Shown here piece by piece: positions 53,205 to 62,736 of a stretch of 64,000 nt of DNA; positions within the stretch are counted from its first letter, which is position 1; the number at the start of each line of letters is the position of its first letter. Below the pieces are notes generated by a model. The model was given only the letters and a program-made list of their open reading frames with translations. It was not told where the DNA came from and did no database searches. Made by a program: the position numbers and the translations under genes. The stretch is from Halopelagius fulvigenes (lineage in GTDB: Archaea; Halobacteriota; Halobacteria; Halobacteriales; Haloferacaceae). The stretch covers positions 62,001-126,000 of the forward strand of contig NZ_JBHSXH010000009.1 of assembly GCF_042662625.1 (NCBI RefSeq). Direction: 5' to 3'.

Positions 53205-54017
53205 TCACGCCCGGTCGTGGACCCAGAAGTCGTCCTCGACGGTGGTCTCCTTCTTGAACAGCGGAACTTCGTCCTTCAAGCGGTTGATCCCGTCCTCCAC
53301 CGCGCGGAACGCCTCCCCGCGGTGCCCGGCGAGGACGACGACGAAGACGATGTCCTCGCCGTCCTCGACGACGCCGGTTCGGTGGAACAGGAGGACTTCC
53401 TCGACGCCGTCGCGCGCCTCCAGTTCGGACTCGATGCTCGCCATTCGCTCCTCGGCGACGCCGTCGTACTTCTCGAACTCCAGCCGGACGGTTCGCGCGT
53501 CGTCCTCGTCGTCCTTCGCGCGGACGCGCCCGGTGAACGTGGCGATGGCGCCGGCGTACTCGGCCCGCGGCGACGCCTTCGCCCGTTCGACGAGGCGTTC
53601 GAGGGTGACGTGCGGTTCGCCCGCCTCCGCGAGTTCAGCGACGGCGTCGAGGTCGACCGACTCGGCGTCCTCGGCTTCGAGTTCGGCGTCGCCGGCCTCC
53701 GCCCCGCCGAGTGCCACCGTGGGCGCGCCGGCGTCGGGGAACCCCGACAGGAGCGCGTAGTCGTACGTCGCGGCCAACTCGTCAAGGACGTCGTCGAGCG
53801 TCTTCCCGTCGCCCGCGGCGACCCACGACCCGTCCGCGCCGAGTCCGTAGGCGGCGTCGCCATCCGACGGGGAGTCGAGCGACGGCACCGACTCCGCCGC
53901 GTCCCCGCCCGACACGTCCGAGAGCGATTCCACCGTCGCAACGCGCCCGTCGAGCAGGGGTGCGACTCGTTCGCACAGCGCCGTCGCCCCCGGCCCGACG
54001 ACTCCGAGTAGGTGCAT
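53205..54017 (-). CDS. moaE: Molybdopterin synthase large subunit (MoaE) fused to a degenerate MobB-like domain
   Basis: 270 aa. Residues ~125-270 are MoaE: SPRAEYAGAIATFTGRVRA, VRLEFEKYDGVAEERM, VLLFHRTGVVEDGEDIVFVVVLAGHRGEAFRAVEDGINRLKDEVPLFKKE with the catalytic Lys region, ending VEDDFWV. The N-terminal ~110 residues resemble MobB, but the P-loop position reads GPGATALCERV, lacking the GK(S/T) of nucleotide-binding MobB. MoaE converts precursor Z to molybdopterin with MoaD (in Haloferax a ubiquitin-like SAMP). The fused domain is probably inactive as a GTPase. Confidence 0.9.
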   Translation of the reverse strand: MHLLGVVGPGATALCERVAPLLDGRVATVESLSDVSGGDAAESVPSLDSPSDGDAAYGLGADGSWVAAGDGKTLDDVLDELAATYDYALLSGFPDAGAPTVALGGAEAGDAELEAEDAESVDLDAVAELAEAGEPHVTLERLVERAKASPRAEYAGAIATFTGRVRAKDDEDDARTVRLEFEKYDGVAEERMASIESELEARDGVEEVLLFHRTGVVEDGEDIVFVVVLAGHRGEAFRAVEDGINRLKDEVPLFKKETTVEDDFWVHDRA

Positions 54018-54183
54018 ATCCGAAACGGCGGTCTGCGACGGGCTTTAGTGTTGCTCCGCGGGTCCGCTTCGGGCGCGAAGCGCCTCGCTCCGCGATAGGT
54101 CGGGCGAGGGACGGGTGAGTCGCGGCGTCAGTCCGTCGCGGACTTGATAACCCTTAAGACCGGTTCGTGGCAACGACGGGGCA

Positions 54184-54903
54184 ATGAGAGTCGTCATTTC
54201 TATCGGCGGGAGCGTACTCGCGCCGGAACTCGACGCGAGACGCGTCGAGGGGCACGCGTCCGTCGTCGAGAACCTCGCCCGCGAGGGCTGCGAGATCGGT
54301 GCCGTCGTCGGCGGCGGCGGCGTCGCGCGCGACTACATCGGCGCGGCGCGGGACCTCGGAGCCAACGAGGTCCAACTCGACCAGATCGGCATCGACGTGA
54401 CGCGGATCAACGCCCGCCTGCTCATCGCGGCACTCGGCCCGCGGGTGGACCCCAAGGTCGCGCACGACTACGAGGAGGCGGGCGACGCCATCCGCCGCGG
54501 GGACATCTCCGTCATGGGCGGCGTCATGCCCGGACAGACGACGGACGCCGTCGCGGCGGCCCTCGCGGAGTACGTCGACGCCGACCTCCTCGTCTACGGA
54601 ACCAGCGTCAACGGCGTCTACAGTTCGGACCCGAGCGCCGACGACGGCGCGGAGAAGTACGACGAACTCTCCGCGTCAGAGCTCGTAGACGTCATCGCGC
54701 CGATGAGTCGCGACGCGGGGGCGTCCGCGCCCGTGGACCTCCTGGCGGCCAAACTCATCGAACGCTCGAAGGTTCGCACCATCGTCCTCGACGGGACCGA
54801 CCCCGGGCGAATCGAACGCGCCGTCCTCTCGGGCGACCACGACGGGACGAACATCGTCCCCGAGGGCGTCGGCGACGAACCGAGCTACTGGGCACAGCAG
54901 TAG
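54184..54903 (+). CDS. pyrH: UMP kinase
   Basis: 239 aa. RVVISIGGSVLAPELDARRVEGHASVV, AVVGGGGVARDYIGAAR, MGGVMPGQTTDAVAAALAEYV, YGTSVNGVYSSDP: an archaeal-type amino-acid-kinase-fold UMP kinase. UMP + ATP to UDP. Its stop codon is followed at once by the lysS start. Confidence 0.96.
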   Translation: MRVVISIGGSVLAPELDARRVEGHASVVENLAREGCEIGAVVGGGGVARDYIGAARDLGANEVQLDQIGIDVTRINARLLIAALGPRVDPKVAHDYEEAGDAIRRGDISVMGGVMPGQTTDAVAAALAEYVDADLLVYGTSVNGVYSSDPSADDGAEKYDELSASELVDVIAPMSRDAGASAPVDLLAAKLIERSKVRTIVLDGTDPGRIERAVLSGDHDGTNIVPEGVGDEPSYWAQQ

Positions 54904-56565
54904 ATGACCGAAGATACCCCCGAGTCCGAGGAACTCCCGTCCGTCGAAGCCGAGAGCGAAGCGACGGAGCACCGCGCCTTCTGGGCCGACGAGATAGCCG
55001 ACCGGATAGAGGCCCGCGACCCGGAGGACCCCATCGTCGTCAAGGGCGGCGTCTCGCCGTCGGGCGTCCCCCACCTCGGCCACTTCAACGAGATAATGCG
55101 CGGCTACTTCGTCGCGGAGGCCCTCCGCGAACGCGGCCACGAGGTCCGACAGGTGTTCACCTCCGACGACAAGGACGCCCTCCGGAAGCTCCCGCGGAAA
55201 CTCGCCGACGACGAGTGGAACATCGTCGGACTCGGCGACGTGAACGCGGGCGCACTCGGCCAGAACCTCGGGAAGCCCTACACGGACATCCCCGACCCCT
55301 TCGGCGAAGTCGGGTCGTACGGCGAACACTTCACCAACCTCCTCGAAGAGAGCGCGGAACTCATCGGCGTCCCCATCGAGATGGTGTCGAACACCGAACT
55401 GTACGAGAACGGCGACTTCGACCCCGTCGTCCGCCGCGTCCTCGAACGCGCCGACGAGGCGCGCGAGGTGCTGAGCGAGTATCAGGACAAGGTGGACGAC
55501 GAGTACGTCCCGTTCATGGCGCAGTGCGAGGAGTGCGGCACGCTGACCCAGACGATAACGAGCGTGGACCTCGACTCGGAGACGGTCGAGTACGTCTGCG
55601 ACGGCATCGACGCCGGCGACCGCCACATCGAGGGGTGCGGCCACGAGGGCACCGCCTCCTTCCGCGAGGGGAAACTGCCGTGGCGGTTCGAGTGGCCCGG
55701 CCAGTGGCAGGTCCTCGGCGTCGACTTCGAACCGTTCGGCAAGGACCACGCCGAGGGGTCGTGGCCATCCGGCGACGACATCGCGCGCAACGTCCTCGGC
55801 ATCGAACCGCCGGTGCCGATGGTGTACGAGTGGTTCACGCTCAACGGCGACCCCCTCTCCTCTTCGGAGGGGAACATCGTCACCGTCGACGAGATCCTCG
55901 AACTCCTCGAACCGGAGGTGCTCCGGTACTTCTTCGTCCGCAACCCGAAGAAGGCCAAGGACTTCGACATCTCCCGTCTCGACCAACTGGTGGACGAGTT
56001 CGACCGCTTCGAGCGCATCTACTTCGGCGAGGAGGACGACGAGAACCTCGACGCCCTCGCCGACCGGGCGTACCCGTTCGTCGTGGACGAGGTGCGCGAC
56101 GAACGCGTCCGTCTCCCCTACACGTTCGCGGCCGTCCTCGGCATGACCGACGACAGGGACCTCCGTATTCGGATGGCGACGAACGAGGGCTACTTCGACG
56201 ATGACACCCCCGAGTGGGCCGTCGAGGAGGCTCTCGAACGTGTCGAACGCGCGCACGCGTGGGCGCAACGCCTCGACAACCAGTACAACTACCGTCTGCA
56301 GGCTGACCTGCCCGACGTGGCGTTCGACGCCGACGTCGAGGCGGCCTTGGCGGACCTGGCGGCGTTCGTCGAGGAGGGTCACGACGGCGAGGAGATACAG
56401 GGCGAGATATACGAGGCGGCGAAGCGACACGACGTGGACGTCGGCGAGTTCTTCGAGGCCGGCTACCGCCTGTTCTTCGACCAACCGCAGGGGCCGCGCC
56501 TCGGTGAGTTCCTCGGCGAACTCGACCGCGACCTCGTCGTGAAACGGTTGCGCCGGGAAGCCTGA
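54904..56565 (+). CDS. lysS: Lysyl-tRNA synthetase, class I
   Basis: 553 aa. The class I HIGH equivalent is VPHLGHFNE (near residue 58); the KMSKS equivalent is LSSSEGN. A Zn-binding-like CEECGTLTQ and a second Cys region (YVCDGIDAGDRHIEGCGHEG) are present, and WRFEWPGQWQVLGVDFEPFGKDHAEGSW is typical. Archaea use this class I LysRS where bacteria use class II. The ATG follows the pyrH stop without any gap, so the two are co-transcribed. Confidence 0.96.
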   Translation: MTEDTPESEELPSVEAESEATEHRAFWADEIADRIEARDPEDPIVVKGGVSPSGVPHLGHFNEIMRGYFVAEALRERGHEVRQVFTSDDKDALRKLPRKLADDEWNIVGLGDVNAGALGQNLGKPYTDIPDPFGEVGSYGEHFTNLLEESAELIGVPIEMVSNTELYENGDFDPVVRRVLERADEAREVLSEYQDKVDDEYVPFMAQCEECGTLTQTITSVDLDSETVEYVCDGIDAGDRHIEGCGHEGTASFREGKLPWRFEWPGQWQVLGVDFEPFGKDHAEGSWPSGDDIARNVLGIEPPVPMVYEWFTLNGDPLSSSEGNIVTVDEILELLEPEVLRYFFVRNPKKAKDFDISRLDQLVDEFDRFERIYFGEEDDENLDALADRAYPFVVDEVRDERVRLPYTFAAVLGMTDDRDLRIRMATNEGYFDDDTPEWAVEEALERVERAHAWAQRLDNQYNYRLQADLPDVAFDADVEAALADLAAFVEEGHDGEEIQGEIYEAAKRHDVDVGEFFEAGYRLFFDQPQGPRLGEFLGELDRDLVVKRLRREA

Positions 56566-56581
56566 CCGGCCCCGTTCTCCC

Positions 56582-57124
56582 TCAGTTCTCCTCTATCGCG
56601 TCCACGACCACCGCGCCGACGACGACGAGTCGGGGGTCCACGGACGCGGTGTCTGTGAGGTCTATCTGGTACTTGTCCCGGAAGGAGAACGACTCGTGAA
56701 TTGACCCCAACGACTCGCCCGAGGGCCCCTCCACGTTGTAGGTGAAGGGGAGGAACGTCGTCACGTTCCGGCGGATGATGGCCTTCAGAACGCTGTCCTC
56801 GCGGATGTACGCCACCGTCTCCCCGTCCGGGCCGAGGAGGGCGTACTCGTGCTTCGCAAACGAGATGGCGCTTCGCTTCACCGACCCGATTCGCTCGCCC
56901 GTCTTCGAATCTACGATGTCGTAGGCGGCGGCGATGTCGAGGACGCTGTCGGCCTTCGCGCGGAAGCGTTCCTCGCCGGTGTCGGCGTCGGTAAAGCGGA
57001 AGTCCTCCTTCAGGCGGAGTTTCTTCTTCTTTGACTCGAGGATGGGCCGGCCGTCCTCGTAGACGCGGTACTTCGTGCTGATTCCGAACTTCTGTCTGAC
57101 CTCGTAGTGCGTCCCTTCGAACAT
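56582..57124 (-). CDS. LURP-one-related (LOR) fold protein
   Basis: 180 aa from the ATG at 57124; the frame opens further upstream to a GTG at 57214, but the TATA element at 57151-57156 sits 29 bases before 57124 and favours a leaderless start there. FEGTHYEVRQKFGISTKYRVYEDGRPIL, KLRLKEDFRF, YDIVDSKTGERIGSVKR, YNVEGPSGESLGSIHE: repeating strand pattern of the LOR/phospholipid-scramblase-like barrel. Function in archaea is unknown. Confidence 0.78.
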   Translation of the reverse strand: MFEGTHYEVRQKFGISTKYRVYEDGRPILESKKKKLRLKEDFRFTDADTGEERFRAKADSVLDIAAAYDIVDSKTGERIGSVKRSAISFAKHEYALLGPDGETVAYIREDSVLKAIIRRNVTTFLPFTYNVEGPSGESLGSIHESFSFRDKYQIDLTDTASVDPRLVVVGAVVVDAIEEN

Positions 57125-57150
57125 CTCTGTCGGGTACTCCTCCGCCCTGT

Positions 57151-57156
57151 CATATA
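57151..57156 (-). promoter_or_regulatory. TATA element for the LOR-type gene
   Basis: CATATA on the + strand (TATATG on the gene strand), centred ~29 bases before the ATG at 57124. This spacing decides the start in favour of 57124. Confidence 0.5.
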
Positions 57157-57237
57157 CTCCTTGGGACGGCGGGGGGCCGACTCGGAACGCTCCGACAATC
57201 CGAACGTCTTTCACCGGCGCGTACTTCCCTTCCTCTG

Positions 57238-59052
57238 ATGAACACGCTACTGTGGGTTCTCGTCGGCCTGCTGGCGTACTCGTTCGCCGCTTTCTTCCTC
57301 CGACGACGCGGTCTCCTCCCCTCCTCGGTCAAGGTACAGGGTCCGTTCACCACGATACACACGAAACGCGGTCGCGACTTCATCGACTGGCTCGCGACGC
57401 CCAAGCGCTTCTGGCGGGCGTGGAGCAACGTCGGCGTCGGCGCCGCCCTCGTCATCATGTTCGGGATGTTCTTCTTCCTCCTGGCGCAGGGCGTCTTCAT
57501 CCTCCAGAACCCGCCCGCGCCCTCGGCGGTCAATCAGCCGCAGAACTTCCTCGTCATCCCCGGCGTCAACGACTTCCTGCCGCTTTCGGTGGCCCCCGAA
57601 ATCGTCTTCGGCCTCCTCGTCGGACTCGTCGTCCACGAGGGCGGCCACGGCATCCTCTGTCGCGTCGAGGACATCGACATCGAGTCGATGGGGGTGTTCC
57701 TCTTCACGGTGCTTCCCCTCGGCGCGTTCGTCGAACCCGACGAGGAGAGCCAACGCAACGCCGACAGAGGCGGCCGAACCCGGATGTTCGCCGCGGGCGT
57801 GACGAACAACTTCGCCGTCACCATCGTCGCGTTCGCCCTGCTGTTCGGCCCCGTCATCGCCTCCATCGGCGTCGCGCCCGGCATGGCCGTCGCCGGGGCG
57901 TACGACGGGTCGGCCGCGGCCGCCGGCGGCATCTCGCAGGGCGACCGAATCACCGCCGTCGGGGGGATGCCCGTGAGCAACCAGAGTTCGCTCGACAGAG
58001 CGCTTCTGAACGCCGACGCGCGGTCGGTGCAGGTCGAACTCAACGGCGGACAGAGCGCCGCCGACCGCGAGACGCGGACCGTGACGGTCCGACGGTCACT
58101 CGTCGTCGCCGGCACCGTCGCGGGCAACCCCGCGAACCTCTCTGTGGGCAGCGGCGACGAACCCATCCGCGTCGAGGCGGTCAACGGGACGCCGGTGTAC
58201 ACCCAACGCGGCTTCTCCGAGGCGGTCGGTCGGGACCGGTTCGCCGAACTGACCACCTCCCGCGGTACGGTGACGATTCCCGTCGGCGCGTACGTCACGT
58301 CCGTCGCCTCGAACGGCCCCGTCGCCGACGCCGGCGTCCCCTCGGCACCGTTCGTCATCACCGCCGTGGACGGGACGCGCGTCACCTCCTCGACGGAGCT
58401 CGGGCGCGTCTTAGACGGCATCTCGCCGGGGGAGACGGTGTCCGTCGAGGTGTACAAGGACGGGTCGTTCAGCACGTACGACGTGACGCTGGGCGAGAAC
58501 CCCCGCGACGGCGGCGGCTTCCTCGGCGTGAACCTGTTCGGGACGAGCGGACTGCTCCTGACCGACTTCGGCGTCCAGTCGTACCCCGCGGGGACGTACG
58601 TCTCGCTCCTCGGCGGCGACGGCGGCCCGGACGCCGCGTCGCTGTCAGGCGGCGTCGCGGACTCGCCGCTCGGAGCGGTGTACGTCTCGCTCATCCTGCC
58701 GTTGGCGTCGCTCGTCCTCGGCATCCCGAACTTCCCGGGCTTCACGCAGAACGTCTACAACTTCTACGCGGTGACCGGACCGCTCGGGTTCCTCGGAACC
58801 GGGGTGTTCCTGCTCGCCAACGTCTGCTTCTGGATGGCGTGGATAAACCTCCAGCTCGGCATGTTCAACTGCATCCCCGGCTATCCGCTCGACGGCGGGC
58901 GCATCCTGCGGACGAGCGTCGAGGCCGTCGTCTCCCGCTTGCCCGTGGACGAACCGTACCCCCTCGTCAGAACCATCACCACGAGCGTCGGCGTGACGAT
59001 GCTGCTGTCGCTGTTGGTGCTCATCTTCGGGCCGACGGTCCTCGGCGGGTAG
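57238..59052 (+). CDS. RseP-type site-2 protease with PDZ domains
   Basis: 604 aa. N-terminal helix, then H133-E-G-G-H137 (VVHEGGHGILCRVEDI). Two PDZ-like domains follow, at about residues 215-290 (GAYDGSAAAAGGISQGDRITAVGGMPVSN) and 360-425 (PVADAGVPSAPFVITAVDGTRV), and the C-terminal helices hold the third ligand region GMFNCIPGYPLDGGRIL. It should cut membrane-bound substrates in the plane of the membrane, with PDZ domains as gates. Divergent from the LOR-type gene. Confidence 0.93.
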   Translation: MNTLLWVLVGLLAYSFAAFFLRRRGLLPSSVKVQGPFTTIHTKRGRDFIDWLATPKRFWRAWSNVGVGAALVIMFGMFFFLLAQGVFILQNPPAPSAVNQPQNFLVIPGVNDFLPLSVAPEIVFGLLVGLVVHEGGHGILCRVEDIDIESMGVFLFTVLPLGAFVEPDEESQRNADRGGRTRMFAAGVTNNFAVTIVAFALLFGPVIASIGVAPGMAVAGAYDGSAAAAGGISQGDRITAVGGMPVSNQSSLDRALLNADARSVQVELNGGQSAADRETRTVTVRRSLVVAGTVAGNPANLSVGSGDEPIRVEAVNGTPVYTQRGFSEAVGRDRFAELTTSRGTVTIPVGAYVTSVASNGPVADAGVPSAPFVITAVDGTRVTSSTELGRVLDGISPGETVSVEVYKDGSFSTYDVTLGENPRDGGGFLGVNLFGTSGLLLTDFGVQSYPAGTYVSLLGGDGGPDAASLSGGVADSPLGAVYVSLILPLASLVLGIPNFPGFTQNVYNFYAVTGPLGFLGTGVFLLANVCFWMAWINLQLGMFNCIPGYPLDGGRILRTSVEAVVSRLPVDEPYPLVRTITTSVGVTMLLSLLVLIFGPTVLGG

Positions 59053-59056
59053 CCGG

Positions 59057-59581
59057 TTACTCGCCGTCTTCCTCGACGCCCTCGCGGTCGTAGAACTCCT
59101 CGGGCGTCGCGTCGATTCGCTCGAACTCGCCGAAGTCGCGTTCGTGGTGGCGAATCAACTGCTCGATTATCCACGAACTGAACGTCTCGTCGTAGCGCCA
59201 CCCGTCCGCCGGCGGTTCGAGTTCGAACCGCTCGTCGGTGGCGAAGCCGACGTAGACGTGGTAGAAACCGAGGATGATGTCGGCGAACTCGCTGGCTTTC
59301 CCGCCCGCCTCGCGGCGTTTCTCCGCGAGTTCCTCCTCGCCCGCCTCGGTGAGTTCGAAGTACTTGCGGTCGGACTCCTCCTCGCGTTCGACCCGTTCGG
59401 CCCAGCCTTTCTCCTCGAACTTGTAGAGGATGGGGTAGACGGACCCGTACGACGGTTCCCAGTGACCGCCGCTTATCTCGGTTATCTCCTTGAGTATCTC
59501 GTACCCGTACCGCGGTTTCTCTTCCAGCAGTTCCAGCACTAAGTACGAGATGAGGCCTTTCGGCGGGCCGCTTTTCCGCAT
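59057..59581 (-). CDS. PadR-family transcriptional regulator
   Basis: 174 aa from the ATG at 59581 (the frame extends upstream with Arg-rich, non-coding-looking codons). The N-terminal winged helix reads KGLISYLVLELLEEKPRYGYEILKEITEISGGHWEPSYGSVYPILYKFEEKGW, followed by ESDRKYFELTEAGEEEL and a long helical C-terminus (dimer). Divergent from pitA, so it may regulate it. Also convergent with the protease gene (stop 4 bases away). Confidence 0.92.
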   Translation of the reverse strand: MRKSGPPKGLISYLVLELLEEKPRYGYEILKEITEISGGHWEPSYGSVYPILYKFEEKGWAERVEREEESDRKYFELTEAGEEELAEKRREAGGKASEFADIILGFYHVYVGFATDERFELEPPADGWRYDETFSSWIIEQLIRHHERDFGEFERIDATPEEFYDREGVEEDGE

Positions 59582-59717
59582 CGGAAGTTGTTTCCGACTA
59601 TCCGCGTGAAAGAGTTTCGGTCCGGACAGTTTCGCCCGCCGGCCGCCGATTCGGGCGGTTCTCGAACCGCGGCGACGACTCGCAACTCCCATACGGGAGG
59701 GATTCCAACTCACCGGT

Positions 59718-61247
59718 ATGCCAGAGGCCCCACCGACCGACGAGGGCTGGTTCGTCCTGCACGACTTCCGAACCGTCGACTGGGACGCGTGGCGCGACGC
59801 GCCCGCCCACGAACGGGAACGCGCGATAGAAGAGGGCGTCGCGTACCTCCGAACGCACGAGGCGGTCGAGGACGCCGAGGAGGGGGCGTCGGCCGTCTTC
59901 TCCGTCCTCGGTCACAAGGCCGACCTTCTCGTCGTCCACCTCCGACCGACGCTCGACGACCTCTCGCGCGCCGAACGCCAGTTCGAACGGACGGCGCTGG
60001 CGGCGTTCACGGAGCAACCGACCTCGTACGTCTCCGTGACGGAGGTGTCGGGCTACGTCTCACAGGAGTACTTCGAGGGCGACAAAGAGGAGGTGGACGC
60101 CGGCCTCCGCAACTACATCGAGGGGAAACTGAAGCCCGACATCCCCGAGGACCAGTACGTGGCGTTCTACCCGATGTCGAAGCGCCGCGGCGAGGAGTAC
60201 AACTGGTACGACCTCTCCTTCGAGGAGCGTTCGGAGATGATGTCCGACCACGGCGACACCGGCCGCGACTACGCCGGGAAGATAAAGCAGGTCATCGCCT
60301 CCTCCGTCGGATTCGACGACTTCGAGTGGGGCGTGACCCTGTTCGCCGAGGACCCCGTCGAGATGAAGAACATCGTCTACGACATGCGGTTCGACGACGT
60401 CTCCTCGAAGTACGGCGAGTTCGGCCGGTTCTACGTCGGCCGCCGCTTCCCGCCCGCGGACCTCGGCGCGTACTTGGAGGGCGAGGCGGTTCCGACGGCC
60501 GACCACGACTCCCCGCACGGCGAACACGGCGGCGCGCACGGCGAGGCGCACGGTCACGCCCACGGCGACTCCGCGCACCACGGTGACGGCGGCGGCGGCC
60601 ACCACGGCCGCGGCGGCGGAAGCGCCCACGGCGACGCCCCGCACGGCGAGGACGGCGGGACGTCCGGCGACATCCGCGGCGAACTCGAAGACCTGAACAT
60701 CTACGCCGGGAAGCCCCACGGCGAGGACGTCTACGCGACGGTGCTCTACTCCGAGGCCGACACCGACGAGTTGTTCGAGGAGGTGGAGGGCCTCCGCGGC
60801 AACTTCGAGCACTACGACACGCACGTCAAGACGGCGGTGTACGAGGCGAACGAACGCGACCGAAGCGCCGTCGTGAGCATCTGGGACACCCAGTCGGCCG
60901 CCGAGACGGCCGCCGGGTTCCTCTCGGAACTCCCCGGCATCGTCTCCCGCGCGGGCGAGGAGTCCGGATTCGGGACGATGGGGATGTTCTACACGGTCAA
61001 ATCCGACTACCGCGAGGAGTTCGTCGAGAAGTTCGGCACCGTCGGCGGCCTGCTGGAGGAGATGGACGGCCACCAAGACACCGACCTGATGGTGAACGTC
61101 GAAGACGAAGACGACATGTTCATCGCCAGCCAGTGGGACGCCCGCGAGGACGCGATGGCGTTCTTCCGGTCCGACGAGTTCCGCGACACCGTCCAGTGGG
61201 GTCGGGACGTGTTGGCCGACAGACCCCGACACGTGTTCCTCGCCTGA
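59718..61247 (+). CDS. pitA: PitA-type chlorite-dismutase-like/ABM fusion with His-rich linker
   Basis: 509 aa. Residues ~1-255 are a chlorite-dismutase-like heme-binding domain (HDFRTVDWDAWRDAP, YVAFYPMSKRRGEEYNWYDLSFEERSEMMSDHG, FGRFYVGRRFPP). A linker from H263 to H309 holds 13 His in Gly-rich sequence. The C-terminal ~185 residues hold an antibiotic-monooxygenase-like ferredoxin-type pair (YATVLYSEADTDELFEEVEGLR; SQWDAREDAMAFFRSDEF). This fusion is known as PitA in Haloferax. Family members bind heme or coproheme; a HemQ-like role is possible. Confidence 0.93.
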   Translation: MPEAPPTDEGWFVLHDFRTVDWDAWRDAPAHERERAIEEGVAYLRTHEAVEDAEEGASAVFSVLGHKADLLVVHLRPTLDDLSRAERQFERTALAAFTEQPTSYVSVTEVSGYVSQEYFEGDKEEVDAGLRNYIEGKLKPDIPEDQYVAFYPMSKRRGEEYNWYDLSFEERSEMMSDHGDTGRDYAGKIKQVIASSVGFDDFEWGVTLFAEDPVEMKNIVYDMRFDDVSSKYGEFGRFYVGRRFPPADLGAYLEGEAVPTADHDSPHGEHGGAHGEAHGHAHGDSAHHGDGGGGHHGRGGGSAHGDAPHGEDGGTSGDIRGELEDLNIYAGKPHGEDVYATVLYSEADTDELFEEVEGLRGNFEHYDTHVKTAVYEANERDRSAVVSIWDTQSAAETAAGFLSELPGIVSRAGEESGFGTMGMFYTVKSDYREEFVEKFGTVGGLLEEMDGHQDTDLMVNVEDEDDMFIASQWDAREDAMAFFRSDEFRDTVQWGRDVLADRPRHVFLA

Positions 61248-61357
61248 GACGGACCGACGCACGAACGAACCCCGCTCTTTCTCCTTCGGTCAGACACGGT
61301 TACCACTGCACGTCAGACGCCCCTCGGGCGAGCGGTTTCGAATGGAAACGAAGGGGT

Positions 61358-61795
61358 TCAGTACTCGTACTCGCGTTCGCGCCGTCTCGACGCCCCGTCC
61401 GCGAGTTCTTCCGTCTCCAGCAACCGTTCGAGGCGGCGTTCGAACTCGTCGTGACCTATCTCCCCGGCGGCGTACCGCTCGCGCAGACGCGCTATCGCCC
61501 GTCCCTCGTCCGCCGTCTCGTACTCGTTCCCGTAGCCGGTTTCGTACTCCTCTCCTCTGCTCGGGGCGGTGCCGGCGTCGTTCCCGAACGCTCTCTGAAT
61601 GAGTGCGTCTACGCCGTACCCCATCGCCGTGAACACCGGAGCGAGGATGAGAAACGCCATCACGGGATTCCCGCCGGAGAACAGCACCAAAAGCGTCATC
61701 CAGAGGGCGACGACGAATCCGAGCAGCGCCGGATTCTCTTTCAACGTCTCTGCCTGTACGGAGAACCACTCGCTCGCGCTTCGGAGGGCGGACAT
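61358..61795 (-). CDS. Membrane protein with SHOCT-like C-terminus
   Basis: 145 aa. Two hydrophobic segments (about residues 22-40 and 42-60), an acidic Tyr/Gly-rich spacer, and a C-terminal SHOCT-like helix pair: AIARLRERYAAGEIGHDEFERRLERLLETEEL. SHOCT modules are short oligomerisation motifs. Function unknown. Confidence 0.8.
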   Translation of the reverse strand: MSALRSASEWFSVQAETLKENPALLGFVVALWMTLLVLFSGGNPVMAFLILAPVFTAMGYGVDALIQRAFGNDAGTAPSRGEEYETGYGNEYETADEGRAIARLRERYAAGEIGHDEFERRLERLLETEELADGASRRREREYEY

Positions 61796-61876
61796 ACCGC
61801 GCTAATTGACAACCGGACGAAAATAACTTTGCCTCCCGCCGCCGCGATCGCCGCCGCTGACGCCGGGAGAGTCGAC

Positions 61877-62668
61877 TCAGCGGAGTTCCGCGCCCGAAGC
61901 GGTGAGTCGCGTCCGGTTCGGGAGGACGCCCGGCGCGCCGACGGCCAGCACCGTCTCGCCGACCATCGCCATCGTCGCCGACCCGCCCGCCGCGGTGACG
62001 TCTGCGACGGCGGTACGCACGGCGTCCGTCGCCAACCCGCTCTCGTCGGCGAACCGCCACGCCGCATCGAACAGTTCCGGGAGGGGCGCTTCGGGGTCGA
62101 ACGACGAGAGCGCTTCCCGCCCCGCGGCGGCGACGGCGGCTATCGCCTCCTTGTCGCCGAGGACGGACACGGTGGAGATGCCGCCGTAGGACGCGTACGC
62201 GACCGTCTCGCCGTCGGGTTCCGCGCGCCGCACGCCGTCGCCGGTGTTCCAGACGACGCCGCCGCGGTCCTGCACGAACACGTCGCCGAGGCCCGTCCCC
62301 GCCGCGACTTCGGCGCGGTGGGCCGCCCGCACCGACGACTCGCGGGAGCGACCGAGGCCGAACGCCTCGTTCGCCGCGAGGGCGGTCGCGAGCGTGGCGG
62401 CACCGCTGGCACCGAACCCCCGCCCGACGGGGACGGCGGCGTCGAGTTCGACGGCGGCGCTGACGTTCAGACGCGACAGGAGGCGTTCGACGGGTTCGAA
62501 GTCGGTTCGGTCGCCGTCGAGGCGGACGACCGTCTCCGCGGCGGGTTCGACCGTCGCGGTCACGCCGTCCTCGACGGCGAAACTGACGCCGAGAGAGCCC
62601 TCCTCGGGGTCGTCCTGCGGAACGAACACGACGGTCACGCTCCCGGGCGCGTATGCGCGTTCAGTCAC
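61877..62668 (-). CDS. Pantoate kinase (GHMP family)
   Basis: 263 aa from a GTG at 62668, the only sensible start in frame before ERAYAPGSV. GHMP features: VPVGRGFGASGAATLATALAANEAFG (phosphate-binding loop), AAHRAEVAAGTGLGDVFVQDRGG, and VSVLGDKEAI. Archaeal pantoate kinase phosphorylates pantoate in the archaeal coenzyme A route. The length matches the family. Confidence 0.88.
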   Translation of the reverse strand: MTERAYAPGSVTVVFVPQDDPEEGSLGVSFAVEDGVTATVEPAAETVVRLDGDRTDFEPVERLLSRLNVSAAVELDAAVPVGRGFGASGAATLATALAANEAFGLGRSRESSVRAAHRAEVAAGTGLGDVFVQDRGGVVWNTGDGVRRAEPDGETVAYASYGGISTVSVLGDKEAIAAVAAAGREALSSFDPEAPLPELFDAAWRFADESGLATDAVRTAVADVTAAGGSATMAMVGETVLAVGAPGVLPNRTRLTASGAELR

Positions 62669-62736
62669 GGTCCCCTCCGTCGGAGCGCGTCGGTCGAGAG
62701 CATACGCGGACGTTCCGCGCTCTCGGATAAAAAGTG

